Translations under genes and position numbers: made by a program
NCBI RefSeq assembly: GCF_037975245.1
Contig: NC_092574.1
Span: 27,574,713 to 27,638,712, forward strand
DNA: 64,000 nucleotides
Direction of reading: 5' to 3'
From: Apostichopus japonicus
Lineage: Eukaryota > Echinodermata > Holothuroidea > Aspidochirotida > Stichopodidae
Shown here: positions 1-13,395 of the stretch, piece after piece
How positions within the stretch are numbered: position 1 is the first letter of the stretch
Layout: each line of letters starts with the position of its first letter
Notes under the pieces: model-generated
What the model was told of the DNA's origin: nothing
Seen by the model: the letters and a program-made list of their open reading frames with translations, nothing else
Database searches by the model: none

Positions 1-1021
1 CAGCAAATTAACTCACGTGTAAGCACATTGGATTGCCTCATATATATAACGTACATACTCGCGAACGTATATACTACGATGCTCAGTTGGTGTACTTGTA
101 TAGCGTTACACATAGTACACTCACACTCAAACCACAGTTCATAAACTGTTCTTCGAAATCGCTGAAATAAAATTCACGGATCAAATTAACAGTAAAAGGA
201 AACTTGTAAAGTATTCGTTAAACCGAAAGATGAAACTTGGCGGGATCGATGTCATCGCAGAACTGTCCGATTGTAAACGTTAGGGTAGCCTATACACGCG
301 AACATTCTTCGCGCTGGAGCTGGATACCGCGATGTATAAACAACGAAGAGCCTGCTGTTAAAACTTATCTTGTGTTACACAAAGACCACGAAACCACCGA
401 TCTACTACATATATTGCGGCTTAAGGAGTTTTTTAAATCATATCTAATTTATAAGAAATTTCACCGGAAATTATTGAAGAAATTGATCGAATCGTTGTCA
501 GAGCAGAATATATAGCACTGAGAAGCTTAGGCTTCGCAGAACTGTCCGATTGTCAATGTTTGAGTATAGCCTACATGCGAACATTTTTCGCGTTGGAGCT
601 GGATAGCGCGATGTATAGCCTGAACAACTCAGAGTCTGCTGTTAAAATTTACCTTCTGTTACTCAAAGACCACGGAACCATCGCTCAAGTACATGGCGGC
701 TTAAGGAGTTTTTGAAAACATATCTAATTTTTAAGAAATTTCACCGGAAATTAAGGAAGAAATTTATCTGTATACAAACGCTGTTTTGTTGTGATTACCG
801 TATAGGTACTGTGCGGAGGGTGGGTTATGACGCAATCTGCTATGGCAGAGCTGACGTCACGTATTGTACTGTTCAAATCATATTTGAAATGTCTATCCAT
901 AACGATTAAAAAATCGTTTCTCTGTCAAACGCAACATTAGCGTTCTCATACTTTGACAACATGTTTGGAAAATTATTTACTATTTTTTAAGGTAACTTCT
1001 TTGGGCCACCAGACAATCCTT
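1..1021. mobile_element. Non-autonomous TTAA-type DNA transposon, copy 1 (cut by window start)
   Basis: This copy shares near-identical sequence with 35617-36310 and more distant similarity with 54606-55573. Window base 1 aligns to base 35617 of copy 2, so about 233 bp of the left end lie outside the window. The right end reads CCACCAGACAATCCTT followed by TTAA, which matches the inverted terminus of the other copies. It differs from copy 2 by an internal direct duplication: the stretch starting CGCAGAACTGTCCGATTGT near 255 recurs near 535. The 92- and 65-residue open frames inside it resemble no protein I know and are not called as genes. TTAA target sites are used by the Kolobok and piggyBac superfamilies; the purine-start ends favour a Kolobok-like element. 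Confidence 0.8.
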
Positions 1022-1204
1022 TTAAGGGACTGTTACTAAAATACTTCACTTCCTTTCTTTGTGTTTCACTGTTAAGGTTGTAAGTTTACAACATTCTTAC
1101 AAAATAGTGGTTTATTAAAGTTTCCCACCTGTGATACAGTGCTATTGTATGAATTCTTGCTATTATGTTCATGTGTTCATTCTCTTGTACTTGTAATCTG
1201 TTCT
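1022..1204. other. Short non-repetitive spacer
   Basis: Unique AT-rich sequence between the TTAA transposon and the following minisatellite. Nothing recognisable in it. Confidence 0.5.
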
Positions 1205-1774
1205 AACCAGGGAGATTGTCTTCTCATGTTCTTAGCAGGGAGCTGGTCAGCTCATGTTCTTAGCAGGGAGCTGGTCTCATGTTCTTAGCAGGGAGCTGGT
1301 CAGCTCATGTTCTTAGCAGGGAGCTGGTCTCATGTTCTTAGTAGGGAGCTGGTCTCATGTTCTTAGTAGGGAGCTGGTTTCATGTTCTTAGCAGGGAGCT
1401 GGTCTTATGTTCTTAGCAGGGAGCTGGTCTTATGTTCTTAGCAGGGAGCTGGTCTCATGTTCTTAGCAGGGAGCTGGTCTTATGTTCGTAGCAGGGAGCT
1501 GGTCAGCTCATGTTCTTAGCAGGGAGCTGGTCAGCTCATGTTCTTAGCAGGGAGCTGGTCAGCTCATGTTCTTAGCGGGGAGCTGGTCATCTTATGTTAA
1601 GTTCTTAGTAGGGAGCTGGTCTCATGTTCTTAGTAGGGAGCTGGTTTCATGTTCTTAGCAGGGAGCTGGTCTTATGTTCTTAGCAGGGAGCTGGTCTTAT
1701 GTTCTTAGCAGGGAGCTGGTCAGCTCATATTCTTAGCAGGGAGCTGGTCTCATGTTCGTAGCTCGGAGCTGGTC
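1205..1774. repeat. Minisatellite, 23-29 bp unit
   Basis: More than 20 head-to-tail copies of a unit built on CATGTTCTTAGCAGGGAGCT followed by GGTCT or GGTCAGCT. Length variants differ by the insertion of CAGC or similar. Variants such as TTAGTAGG and TTAGCGGG are interspersed. No coding potential. Confidence 0.95.
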
Positions 1775-1837
1775 TTGAATACAACTGAGGGAATGACAAA
1801 GCTATTCCTGTGTGCACTGTTTTCCCTCAACACAATA

Positions 1838-2042
1838 TATCCTGACAATTTTAGCTTGAAATAACCAGTATAGTACAAGGACCTTTAATCTTGAAAATAT
1901 ATTATCTTGACATAACCAGTACAGTACAAGGACCTTAAATTGTGACAATATATTATCTTGACATAACCAGTACAATACAAGGACCTTAAATTGTGACAAT
2001 ATATTATCTTGACATAACCAGTATAGTACAAGGACCTTAAAT
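1838..2042. repeat. 57-bp tandem repeat, about 3.5 copies
   Basis: Units carry ATATTATCTTGACATAACCA, then GTACAGTACAAGGACCTTAA. Because 57 is a multiple of three, the minus strand keeps an open frame of 65 codons with a repeated 19-residue peptide. I treat that frame as an artefact of the repeat. Confidence 0.9.
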
Positions 2043-5000
2043 GCAATGCAATCATGAAATCGAAATTAACACAAGTGGTGAGTCACTGGGTAAGTTCTTT
2101 GAGGTTTCTACCACCAGTAACGCATTTTCAGAATTACATTTGGATTTACCACTGACAAGTATTCTCAGTTCATATTGGCCTATTAGTCCCTGCTGTTGAT
2201 CTCTTGACCTAGCTTACATATTACTGACAGCTTGGTTACTATGGTCTCCCTGATACCCATGCTGTACTACTCATCACCACTGAATGATAAGGTATTCTCC
2301 AAGGGAATCCTCACCTGATCTTTTGCATTCTTGAGGTTGATTGGACCAATCAGAGTTAAACAAGGTAATTGGACCAATCAACAAATAGGTTCTGGAGGTA
2401 TTAGACTTTTATTTGATAATCTGTTTTGTAGGTGTGTGGTATTGATTCCTTTCATTTTGTTTCAACATGAATGTTCAAGTCCACATAACCTGGAATGTAA
2501 ATCTGTTTAATCTGTAATACAATTCACAACAAGGTACATACCATAATAGTAATTACAAAGGATCTATGCAATAAGGTACCTGTATATAGATAGCAATAAA
2601 TGGAATATAAAATTATTATGCCAAAGAGTGGTTTCCATACTACTGTACAGTGCATCAAAGCTTTAGCATCATTGGCATCTAATGAGATCTAATCGTTACA
2701 GTATCTTGAAGAACATTCAGCTGGTTACAGAATGGTAGGTAACATTTGGACTTTATTAAGTGTGGACCATAATAGTTGACAAAACTGTGGGCAATAATTG
2801 AAGACATGTTCTTTAGGTTGTCAAAGTAAATAATTACAATCATTCTGTGAACTTGTCAAAGTGTCCCTAAATAGTGACTGAATCAATCACAAAATAGCAA
2901 GCAGGGAGAGGTACTATGCCAGGGCATTGGGAAACGGATTGGGAGGGTTTAAGAGAGGATAGGAGAGGGAGATGATTAGGGATGGGGAGGGTTAGGGGGA
3001 GAGGACTGAGGAGGGGATTAGGAGAATATTAGGGAATGTGAGATGGGACATTAGACAGTTGGGGAGTACTGGAGAGATTGGAGAGGGGTATAAAGGGAAG
3101 ATGTTTTAATTGTTTGTGTGCAAGAAGAAGTGTGTTACCACTCTATTAGTATATAAAATATGGAGCTAACTTGGATCAGACATTTGAAGTGTACAAATTT
3201 ACAATTGTGATAAAGTTGTGTCTCTGGATTTTGAAACTATGCTTTCATAAGGACGCTTTTTTGAAATGCTCGTTGTAGACAACGCTGGCAAACTGAAATA
3301 TACCATCCTTAACCTCTTGGCCCTTCTACATGATGTCTTGGGTTCTTCAGGTTATGGTCCTGACATCTTGGATTTTGTTTAATCATGCTGTCAATGTACA
3401 GTACCTGAGGTCAAGTAACTTTGAATAATATTCTGAACATGTTATCGCTTTAGTGAGAAACATATCACTACTTTGTTTTACACAAATGTATGTAAGCTAT
3501 CCAAACTGTTACAAAGCTGCGAGTAGTGTATCTAGTGTATTGTATGTAAGCAGTGAAGAGGCTCCCCAATCCTCCATAGGATCTTCAAATGAAAAAAACT
3601 AGGTCCCACAGTCTTAGTCTACCTTACATCAAAATGCTGTGTTTCTTGCAAACTAATATTCCATGGCTAATAGTAATTACTGTTTGGAATCCTCACTCAA
3701 ACCATTCATTATGGGCCAGGTGACTGAAAATGCAAGTATTAGTGGGACAATGTGGCTGCTATATTCCTGACACTATAAATGGTATTTTGCTGAAAATGTG
3801 ACTGATGTACTAGCAAGGACATTGTGACTTGTTTAGTGCCGACAACATAACTCAGTGTTGACACAGATTGCTACATTGTGGACACTATCTGCTATGGTGA
3901 GGACACTAATTTGCTCAATGATGACTCTTACTAGGCAGTGATGACGATATGACTATTGTATTTTTAATGTTCACTGACTGGTTCATTATGGATCTTGTCG
4001 ACTATTGGTAAAGAACTGGCTACCGCCAGAGGGACGCTGCTGTTATGACACTGGTGACTGTTTGTATAACTGAAGAATTAGAATTTCTAGATCAGTTTTT
4101 TACTTTCTTTCAGTTTTTACAAAAGCTGTTAACACAGTAAACCATTAGTAGAAAAGTGAGTGGAAAATATCAAATTATCAAAATTCAACAAAAGACAAAC
4201 ATTCAATCTATTTATAATTTTTTGTTGGCAATCCTGTACAGTACAATATATCATATTGTACAGTATTAAACCAAAGGATTACTTTGCTATTAACCATGCA
4301 TTTGTAGCCAGTCAGAGTTTGTGATTTTATTTGAATAGCAAAGTTACGAGCAATAACAACATAAAATAAGCTAGCCAATGAAAAGTACTAACATTTCCAC
4401 CACAAAGGTAAAGTTGAGCTTTCTGCATTTTTATTTTATATTCAGATTTGATGCAAAATGGTCATATTTAATGTGATGGGAGGCTAATATAATAAAATAA
4501 TTTGATCCTTCAAATGTATTACAAAGTGTAAGTATATAATTTTTTTTATTTTTTTTTATTGTACCCTCTGCCAGGCAGTCAGCCAGGCAGAGTATACATA
4601 GATTGTCCTTGTACTAGAAACACATTCACCAAGTTGGGTAAGTCTAAAACCTTGCTCTATGCATGGCAAAGAGAAGGAGTGTCAACAAGGTCATTGCCAT
4701 TCTTCCTGAGTCAGGTCTTACTTGGTCTCACATGGGAATTTCTTGTCATTTCCCATGACACTGTTGCACTGTTACACTAAATATATACATTGATATACTT
4801 AAGGACAATATGTAAGTCTTTGCTTATTGTTCTCAAACAATAAGGGCAGTCATGACTAAACCTGTATCTTGTCAAGACAAACAAATGGTAATGGAGTTGC
4901 AAAACCTTCAGTTATATGCATGGTTACATGCAACTCTTTTTAAGCTCTAATCAGCTTTTGCAGGTCACCATGGTTTGAATTAAGTTCTTGTGAATTCCAG

Positions 5001-5619
5001 TGATGTGTACATAGTTTCAAAGGGGAAGGGGAAGGGGGGGTTTAATTTAAATTCTAAATTTTCCTTAACTTACTATGTAGGGGCATAATAAACCTTTATG
5101 AAAGGGCTGCAGAACCAGATCCAAGATTTTATATGGATGGGATGTGGACATGTGGTCGCACAGTTGAAGCCTCTCCCAGAAAGAAGTCAAAGTTTAGACA
5201 TTTTAGTTTAGTATATGTGTGTGAGGTTGAAAAGGGGGAGAGGGGGGGGGGGAGTGAGCATAGGTTGGGGGTGAGCATAGGTGCACATTGCTGGATTCAA
5301 ACCTTTGGAAGACCTGGGTCCAGATAAGTCGACTAATACTTCTTTGACTGAATTTATAACCCTCCAAGGATTACTGATCAAGACATGGTGTGGGATATAT
5401 GCCGGACCTCCCCTGTGCAGCTTTTCCTATTGCTAATGCCACTGAGTACTTAGTACTTTAGTATAATGCTTTGAGGCTTCACTACTTTGATACAATTTTG
5501 CTGACAAAACATTTAACAAAGTTGCAAGTTGCCAGTTGGTTCTCTCAGGTATTTAATGAAGTAGGTTTGGCTAGGATCATCCATCAGAGCTTACATAGAG
5601 CATTTAAGTTTATATTGTA
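2043..5619. other. Intergenic or intronic DNA with a purine tract
   Basis: No convincing exon seen. It contains a G/A-rich tract at about 2895-3095 built from GGGAGAGGATTAGG-like words, a poly-T stretch followed by a small imperfect palindrome (CTCTGCCAGGCAG...CCAGGCAGAG) near 4565-4595, and a G-rich run near 5240. Short open frames at 4559 and 5133 look random. Confidence 0.5.
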
Positions 5620-7350
5620 TTGAATCCAACTAATGTAAGGGTCTACTATAGTACATTGGACCTAACTAATGTCAGGGCCTACTATAGTACATTGGACCTA
5701 ACTAATGTCAGGGTCTACAATAGTACATTGGACCTAACTAATGTCAGGGTCTACTATATAGTACATTAGACCTAATTAATATCAGGGTCTACTATAGTAC
5801 ATTGGACCTAACTAATGTCAGGGCCTACTATAGTACATTGGACCTAACTAATGTCAGGGTCTACTATATAGTACATTGGACCTAACTAATGTCAGGGTCT
5901 ACTATAGTACATTGGACCTAACTAATGTCAGGGTCTACTATAGTACATTGGACCTAACTAATGTCAGGGTCTACTATATAGTACATTAGACCTAACTAAT
6001 GTCAGGGTCTACTATATAGTACATTGGACCTAACTAATGTCAGGGCCTACTATAGTGCATTGGACCTAACTAATGTAAGGGTCTACAATAGTACATTAGA
6101 CCTAACTAATGTCAGGGTCTACTATAGTACATTGGACCTAACTAATGTCAGGGCCTACTATAGTACATTGGACCTAACTAATGGCAGGGTCTACTATAGT
6201 ACATTGGACCTAACTAATGTCAGGGCCTACTATAGTACATTAGACCTAACTAATGTCAGGGTCTACTATAGTACATTGGACCTAACTAATGTCAGGGTCT
6301 ACTATAGTACATTGGACCTAACTAATGTCAGGGTCTACTATATAGTACATTAGACCTAACTAATGTCAGGGTCTACTATAGTACATTGGACCTAACTAAT
6401 GTCAGGGCCTACTATAGTGCATTGGACCTAACTAATGTAAGGGTCTACAATAGTACATTGGACCTAACTAATGTCAGGGTCTACTATAGTACATTGGACC
6501 TAACTAATGTCAGGGCCTACTATAGTACATTGGACCTAACTAATGGCAGGGTCTACTATAATACATTGGACCTAACTAATGTCAGGGCCTACTATAGTAC
6601 ATTAGACCTAACTAATGTCAGGGCCTACTATAGTGCATTGGACCTAACTAATGTAAGGGTCTACAATAGTACATTGGACCTAACTAATGTCAGGGTCTAC
6701 TATATAGTACATTAGACCTAACTAATGTCAGGGTCTACTATAGTACATTGGGCCTAACTAATGTCAGGGTCTACTATAGTACATTGGACCTAACTAATGT
6801 CAGGGCCCACTATAGTACATTGGACCTAACTAATGTCAGGGTCTACTATATAGTACATTAGACCTAACTAATGTCAGGGTCTACTATAGTACATTGGACC
6901 TAACTAATGTCAGGGCCTACTATAGTACATTGGACCTAACTAATGGCAGGGTCTACTATATAGTACATTAGACCTAACTAATGTCACGGTCTACTATAGT
7001 ACATTGGACCTAACTAATGTCAGGGTCTACTATATAGTACATTGGACCTAACTAATGTCAGGGTCTACTATAGTACATTGGACCTAACTTATGTCAGGGC
7101 CTACTATAGTACATTGGACCTAACTAATGTCAGGGCCTACTATAGTACATTGGACCTAACTAATGGCAGGGTCTACTATAGTACATTGGACCTAAGTTAC
7201 CTAACTAATGTCAGGGCCTACTATAGTACATTGGACCTAACTAATGTCAGGGCCTACTATAGTACATTGGACCTAACTAATGTCAGGGCCTACTATAGTA
7301 CATTGGACCTAACTAATGTCAGGGTCTACTATAGTACATTGGACCTAAGG
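5620..7350. repeat. 36-bp satellite array, about 48 copies
   Basis: The unit reads TAGTACATTGGACCTAACTA followed by ATGTCAGGGTCTACTA. Some copies have an extra TA (TATATAG), which shifts the register by 2 bp. Variants (GGCCTAC, AATGGCAGG, AATGTAAGG) recur in the same order in different parts of the array, so blocks of several units have been duplicated together. Three plus-strand open frames of 109-121 codons arise only because 36 is divisible by three; they break wherever the extra TA occurs. Confidence 0.97.
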
Positions 7351-8499
7351 ATTGGAGCATTGGGAATCCTCTGCAAGGCATGGAGGGAATTCCATGTTGG
7401 ATCATGATGAAATCTTTCATTCAGGTAGTGTTGTTTGATAAACTGGGCCATGAATTTTCAAATTCATAGTACCAATTAGCAGATATTAACACATTTTTGA
7501 AAGACAAAGAGTCAAACATGGGAGAGTATGACAAAAATCTGAAGTCTTAAAACCCTGTTTCTAATCAATATAGGCCTGCTTTAGAAGAAAACATTTTCAC
7601 AGTTCACACATTACATTACCATCATGTTAAGTCCCAAACAATAATTTGTTTTACATGAGACTCTAATATATTTATTTCCCGTCTCGCTGACCTGTCTCCC
7701 CACAACCTCAGTTTTTTCTCTCTCCAAGCTTAGAGTGAGTTTCAATCTTTTATACACTGTATGTACTCTATAATAATAATTGACAGAGATGACAGCAACA
7801 TCAGCCATACTGATTGAAACTGATCATGCTGCAATCTTTATCACTAATGGCATAGGACTCAATATAATCACAGCACTGCCAATAGAAGAATAGCTTAAGT
7901 ATCAATATTATTACAGCTCATGACCAAAGAAAATACAAGTGAGCTGACATGAATATGACAGGTCCTAGAAGTCATTCTTTTGGAGGAAGTTCTTGGATTT
8001 CCTGACCACTTTAGTAAGGATGTAAGTAAGACTAGGCTTTTAGTCTTAAATCAGGTGCTTCACCACAATATTTGTAAGTTCCCTATTCTCAGTGATTCAT
8101 CATACCTGGTTCTGTACTACCGGCAGAACCTCCCATAAGTCACATGATCTACTCACAGTTCCAATGTTACAATATAAGTAGCACTCTATTCAATCACAGC
8201 CATTGAAAGTATTTTTGACTTTAGAGTATCTAGTGAGATTTGATATACAATTCTATTCTTGCCATAACATATTATTGATGTCAAGCAGTATTGCCTAGGT
8301 TACATCATCAATCACCTTAAATGCTTGAAATTTGAGCTTGGAACAATCCCTCAAAAACATACAAAAGTGCCATATTTTCACTGTGGTCGTGTTAAAGAGA
8401 CATGTTAAAAAAGACAGTCTGTACATATACTCATTAGCTATGATAAGATTCATGAAGTAGTAACTAAATAAATATATCATGAGTATGTATGGGATAAAT
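7351..8499. other. Unique AT-rich spacer
   Basis: No repeat, exon or RNA gene recognised between the 36-bp and 56-bp arrays. Confidence 0.45.
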
Positions 8500-9425
8500 G
8501 TGTCATTAGGTATGATCTGATTCATGAAGTTGTAACTAATATTATGAGTATGTATGGGATAAATGTGTCATTAGATATGATATGATTCATAAAGTAACCT
8601 ATTGTATGTATGGGATAAATGTGTCATTAGGTATGATATGATTCATAAAGTAACCTATTGTATGTATGGGATAAATGTGTCATTAGGTATGATATGATTC
8701 CTAAAGTAACCTATTGTATGTATGGGATAAATGTGTCATTAGATATATGATTCATGAAGTAACTAATATTGTGAGTATGTATGGGGTAAATTTGTCATTA
8801 GGTTTGATATGATTCCTAAAGTAACTTATCGTATGTATGTATGTATGTATGGGTGTATGTATGTATGTATGTATGTATGTATATGTATGTATGTATGGGC
8901 TCAATGTGTCATTAGGTATGATAAGATTCATGAAGTAAGTTATTGTATGTATGGGATAAATGTGTCATTAGGTTTGATATGATTCCTAAAAGTACTTCTT
9001 GTATGTATGGGGTAAATGTATCTTTAGGTTTGATATGATTCCTAAAGTAACTTATTGTATGTGTGTATGGGGTCAATGTGTCATTTAGGTTTGAAGTGAT
9101 TTCCAAAAGTACTTATTGCATGTATGGGGTAAATGTGTATTAGGTTTGATATGATTCCTAAAGTAACTTATTGTATGTATGGGGTAACTGTGTCTTTAGG
9201 TTTGATATGATTCCTAAAGTAACTTATTTTATGTATGGGGTTAATGTGTCTTAAGGTTTGATATGATTACTAAAGTACTGTAACTTATTTTATGTATGGG
9301 ATAAATGTGTCTTTAGGTTTGATATGATTCCTAAAGTAACTTATTTTATGTATGGGGTTAATGTGTCTTTAGGTTTGATATGATTCCTAAAGTAACTTAT
9401 TTTATGTATGGGGTTAATGTGTCTT
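8500..9425. repeat. 56-bp tandem repeat with (GTAT)n tract
   Basis: About 16 diverged copies of a unit containing GTGTCATTAGGTATGATATG, then ATTC(A/C)TAAAGTAAC(C/T)TATTGTATGTATGGG. A (GTAT)n microsatellite at about 8830-8900 appears to be an expansion of the TATGTATG part of the unit. Divergence increases to the right, where GGTTTGATATGATTCC variants dominate. Confidence 0.93.
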
Positions 9426-10999
9426 CTGTACATGGCTGGATTAGGAGTGAGGACGGAACAGGATAAGGGGGAAGAGAGAGGATCAATAGTAGGGGGTTTG
9501 GTAGAAGAGCATGAAAAGAAAGCTTTGGGAGGTGATTGGGGGGGGGGGTACAGGAGGGTATGGTTATGAAGAGATTACCAAAGAACATTTGTGGACACAT
9601 GTTCAGTATTTAATAGTTTCGTTATGGCAAATTAACTTGAGAAAAATAGTTGAGAAGTAAATTTTGTTCTAAGTACTTTGATGATCCTGTCTACAAACAT
9701 GTCCATCTTTCAAGCATTGCTGGTTCAAGCAAGCAACTGCCGGTATGTGCTGGATACACATTGACTTTGCAGTCAATGGTTTGACCTTGGATAATGTATA
9801 CTTTCAATGTTTTTAGCTTGAAGGAGGATAGGGTGTTATCAAAATCTCATAACAAAAACAAGGTATATTTATCCTGAATATGTTTTATTCAGTCTTAAAT
9901 TTTTTGAAGTCTGATTTAAAGACCAATACAGAAATCCTGGTTACTTGACATACATGTTCTAATCAATGAAAAGAGTGAAAGTAAAAATAGTTTGAAATGA
10001 GGCGAAATAACTCAATATTTGCAAAACTTTTCTGGTTCTTGTTACTCAGCAGCTCATTGTTTAAGTCTCTGCTCCACTTAATAATTAGTTAGAATTTGAA
10101 GATACACTCCATCCCTTCCTCTCAGACATTTAATATCTGAATCTACTATCAAGATTTATTCAGTAAATTGATTCAATCTGAAAACATGCTTCACCGATGC
10201 TTTATTACGGGCAGTTTAACGTCTTGTGTGTGTAAGATTTGCCATATCTCTTTAAGTTTTCACAACAGTATTTGGAAGCCTTTGCTGATATTTGAGTGTA
10301 TTGCAATCCCTCAACAGGTTCAAATGGTTGGTTTTTGTATGTTCACCTTCATGTTCTGGAAAAATGAGCTGTAATGTAATCTGCGTTACAAGCAGGAATA
10401 ATAAATGGTATTCACACCATGACCATTCTAGCATATTTTAGCATATCCTTGGAGGAAGTATCACTACCTCCAGTGCCCTATTTTTTGGTCTTGTGTTTCT
10501 TCTCTTGATTAACTGGAGAAGACAGAGCTAGTTTTCAAGGCAGTTTTGTGTTTCTTTCTTTTTGCTCAGTTTGTTGTGTTTTTGGGGTTTTGTTTATAAC
10601 CTTAGGGCCTGTCCTGGCAGTATTCTGGTGTGGTATTTGAGGCATCACCCCAACAATAGGTAACCTGCTGTTCAAGATAACCAACATCCATGTATGCTGT
10701 TGGCAATCTTGGCTGATAACACCATCAGCATTTTTAGTATGTCTTGCAAGCTACTTATAGTAAGCATCTGTGAGCAAGACAAGGAAGTTTAATAGTAGAT
10801 GGGAGGAGAGATGGGAAGCTTTTAGGAAAGAATGAAAATTAAAGATGATCTCAGGAATTTGTTGGGAAGAAGTTACCGGTGAATGAACTGTACGTAAAAA
10901 CAATTCTGAACACAGAACTGTTTGATTTGTAAGCACAGTGCTGGTCCATTAGATTACAAAAGATGAACTTGAAAAAAAGAGCTATACATGTACCGGAAA
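9426..10999. other. Unique spacer
   Basis: Contains a G-rich run near 9540. The short open frames on both strands around 10168-10434 overlap each other and have no splice or domain support. No gene called. Confidence 0.45.
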
Positions 11000-12476
11000 G
11001 AGTGACTTGAAATGACCTACAGTATCGACTGCTATCCTACTGCTTTACACGAGTGACTTGAAATGACCTACAGTATCTACAGCTATCCTACTGCTTTACT
11101 GGAGTGACTTGAAATGACCTACAGTATCTACTGCTATCCTACTACTTTACACCAGTGACTTGAAATAACCTACAGTATCTACTGCTATCCTACTGCTTTA
11201 CTAGAGTGACTTGAAATGACCTACAGTATCTACTGCTATCCTACTGCTTTACACGAGTGATTTGAAATGACCTACAGTAGCTTCTGCTATCCTACTGCTT
11301 TACACGAGTGACTTGAAATAACCTACAGTAGCTACTGCTATCCTACTGCTTTACACGAGTGATTTGAAATGACCTACAGTATCTACTGCTATCCTACTGC
11401 TTTACACGAGTGACTCGAAATAACCTACAGTATCGACTGCTATCCTACTGCTTTACACGAGTGATTTGAAATGACCTACAGTATCTACTACTATCCTACT
11501 GCTTTACACGAGTGACTTGAAATAACCTACAGTATCGACTGCTATCCTACTGCTTTACACGAGTGATTTGAAATGACCTACAGTATCTACAGCTATCCTA
11601 CTGCTTTACCAGAGTGACTTGAAATGACCTACAGTATCGACTGCTATCCTACTGCTTTACACGAGTGATTTGAAATGACCTACAGTATCTACTGCTATCC
11701 TACTACTTTACCTGAGTGACTTGAAATGACCTACAGTATCGACTGCTATCCTACTGCTTTACTGGAGTGACTTGAAATGACCTACAGTATCGACTGCTAT
11801 CCTACTGCTTTACACCAGTGACTTGAAATGACCTACAGTATCTACTGCTATCCTACTGCTTTACTGGAGTGACTTGAAATGACCTACAGTATCTACTGCT
11901 ATCCTACTGCTTTACCAGAGTGACTTGAAATAACCTACAGTATCTATTACTATCCTACTGCTTTACACGAGTGATTTGAAATGACCTACAGTATCGACAG
12001 CTATCCTACTGCTTTACCAGAGTGACTTGAAATGACCTACAGTATCGACTGCTATCCTACTGCTTTACCAGAGTGACTTGAAATGACCTACAGTATCGAC
12101 TGCTATCCTACTGCTTTACACGAGTGATTTGAAATGACCTACAGTATCTACAGCTATCCTACTGCTTTACCAGAGTGACTTGAAATGACCTACAGTATCG
12201 ACTGCTATCCTACTGCTTTACACGAGTGATTTGAAATGACCTACAGTATCTACTGCTATCCTACTACTTTACCTGAGTGATTTGAAATGACCTACAGTAT
12301 CGACTGCTATCCTACTGCTTTACACGAGTGATTTGAAATGACCTACAGTATCGACTGCTATCCTACTGCTTTACACGAGTGACTTGAAATGACCTACAGT
12401 ATCTACAGCTATCCTACTGCTTTACTGGAGTGACTTGAAATGACCTACAGTATCTACTGATATTCTACTGCTTTAC
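11000..12476. repeat. 51-bp satellite array, about 29 copies
   Basis: The unit reads GAGTGACTTGAAATGACCTA, then CAGTATC(G/T)AC(T/A)GCTATCCTACTGCTTTAC followed by a variable dinucleotide (AC, CA, TG or CT). The variable positions recur in combinations, which implies multi-unit amplification. No open reading frame results, because TGA occurs in every unit. Confidence 0.97.
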
Positions 12477-13395
12477 TAATATTCAAGGTAATGCTGTAGC
12501 TCTGACCTACAGGTATATAAAAAAGGCCTCATTACATCTTGGACAATATGTATCATTTCTTTTTTCCATCGACAGTATGTTCCTGTACTTCCTGTATGTA
12601 GGTACAATAAGGCATAGCACATGTAGACAAACAATGCTGATTGATATTATTGCAGCACATTTCTGAACAAATCGAGCCTGGATTATGCACAGAAAAGGTG
12701 TTACAGTACATGTAGCTCATTAATAGAACAACTTACATTTGAATTCATGGCACATCATGGGGTGTGGGGTGGGGGTGGAGGGGGGTCACTATTGCCAAAC
12801 CAAAACTTGATTCTATGCCATCAAGTTCTGTGATAGCTACTGTGTATCTGTGATGTGTCATTACTATGTCATAGCATGGAGCTATAAACAGAAGGAGAAA
12901 ACCCACTTTGAAGTATCATTGTAACCGACAAAATTTGATCGCCATAAGTAAACATGCCTCAGGGCACAAACACGAGTAAAGCCATCATCAGCTATTACGT
13001 AATCCTGGTACAAAGGTCATTTCGTATATAGCGTCCCTCACAACATAACAACAGACACTACGATCCTAACGTATATGTAATTGAAATAGTATACACAGTA
13101 CTCATATATGTTACGTTACGCGTACCTGTGAGAATTTCGATCGGAATATATCTTTCATTTCTCACCGAATCATGCGAAGATTCGTACTTAATAATTAATT
13201 GTTTATCTCAGCATATATTTCATCACAATATATGAACAAGTAATGGCGAAATAGGTACTTTTAGTCAAGTATTTTCCGATAAAACCTTTCTTCGTTCGTT
13301 AGGCAAATAACGTTAGCGCTGTTTGTTATTGCATAGGGAACCTAGTGTTATAAATTAACAAAATTAATATACACGAAACATGGCTGCCAAAAAAC

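Noticed and set aside
6024-7407. Three plus-strand open frames of 109-121 codons with LDLTNVRVYYST repeats
   Set aside because: They are produced by the 36-bp satellite whose unit is a multiple of three; they stop wherever the 2-bp slip occurs.
1205-12476. CRISPR-like regular repeats
   Set aside because: The units are head-to-tail with no unique spacers, and the DNA is from an animal; these are minisatellites.
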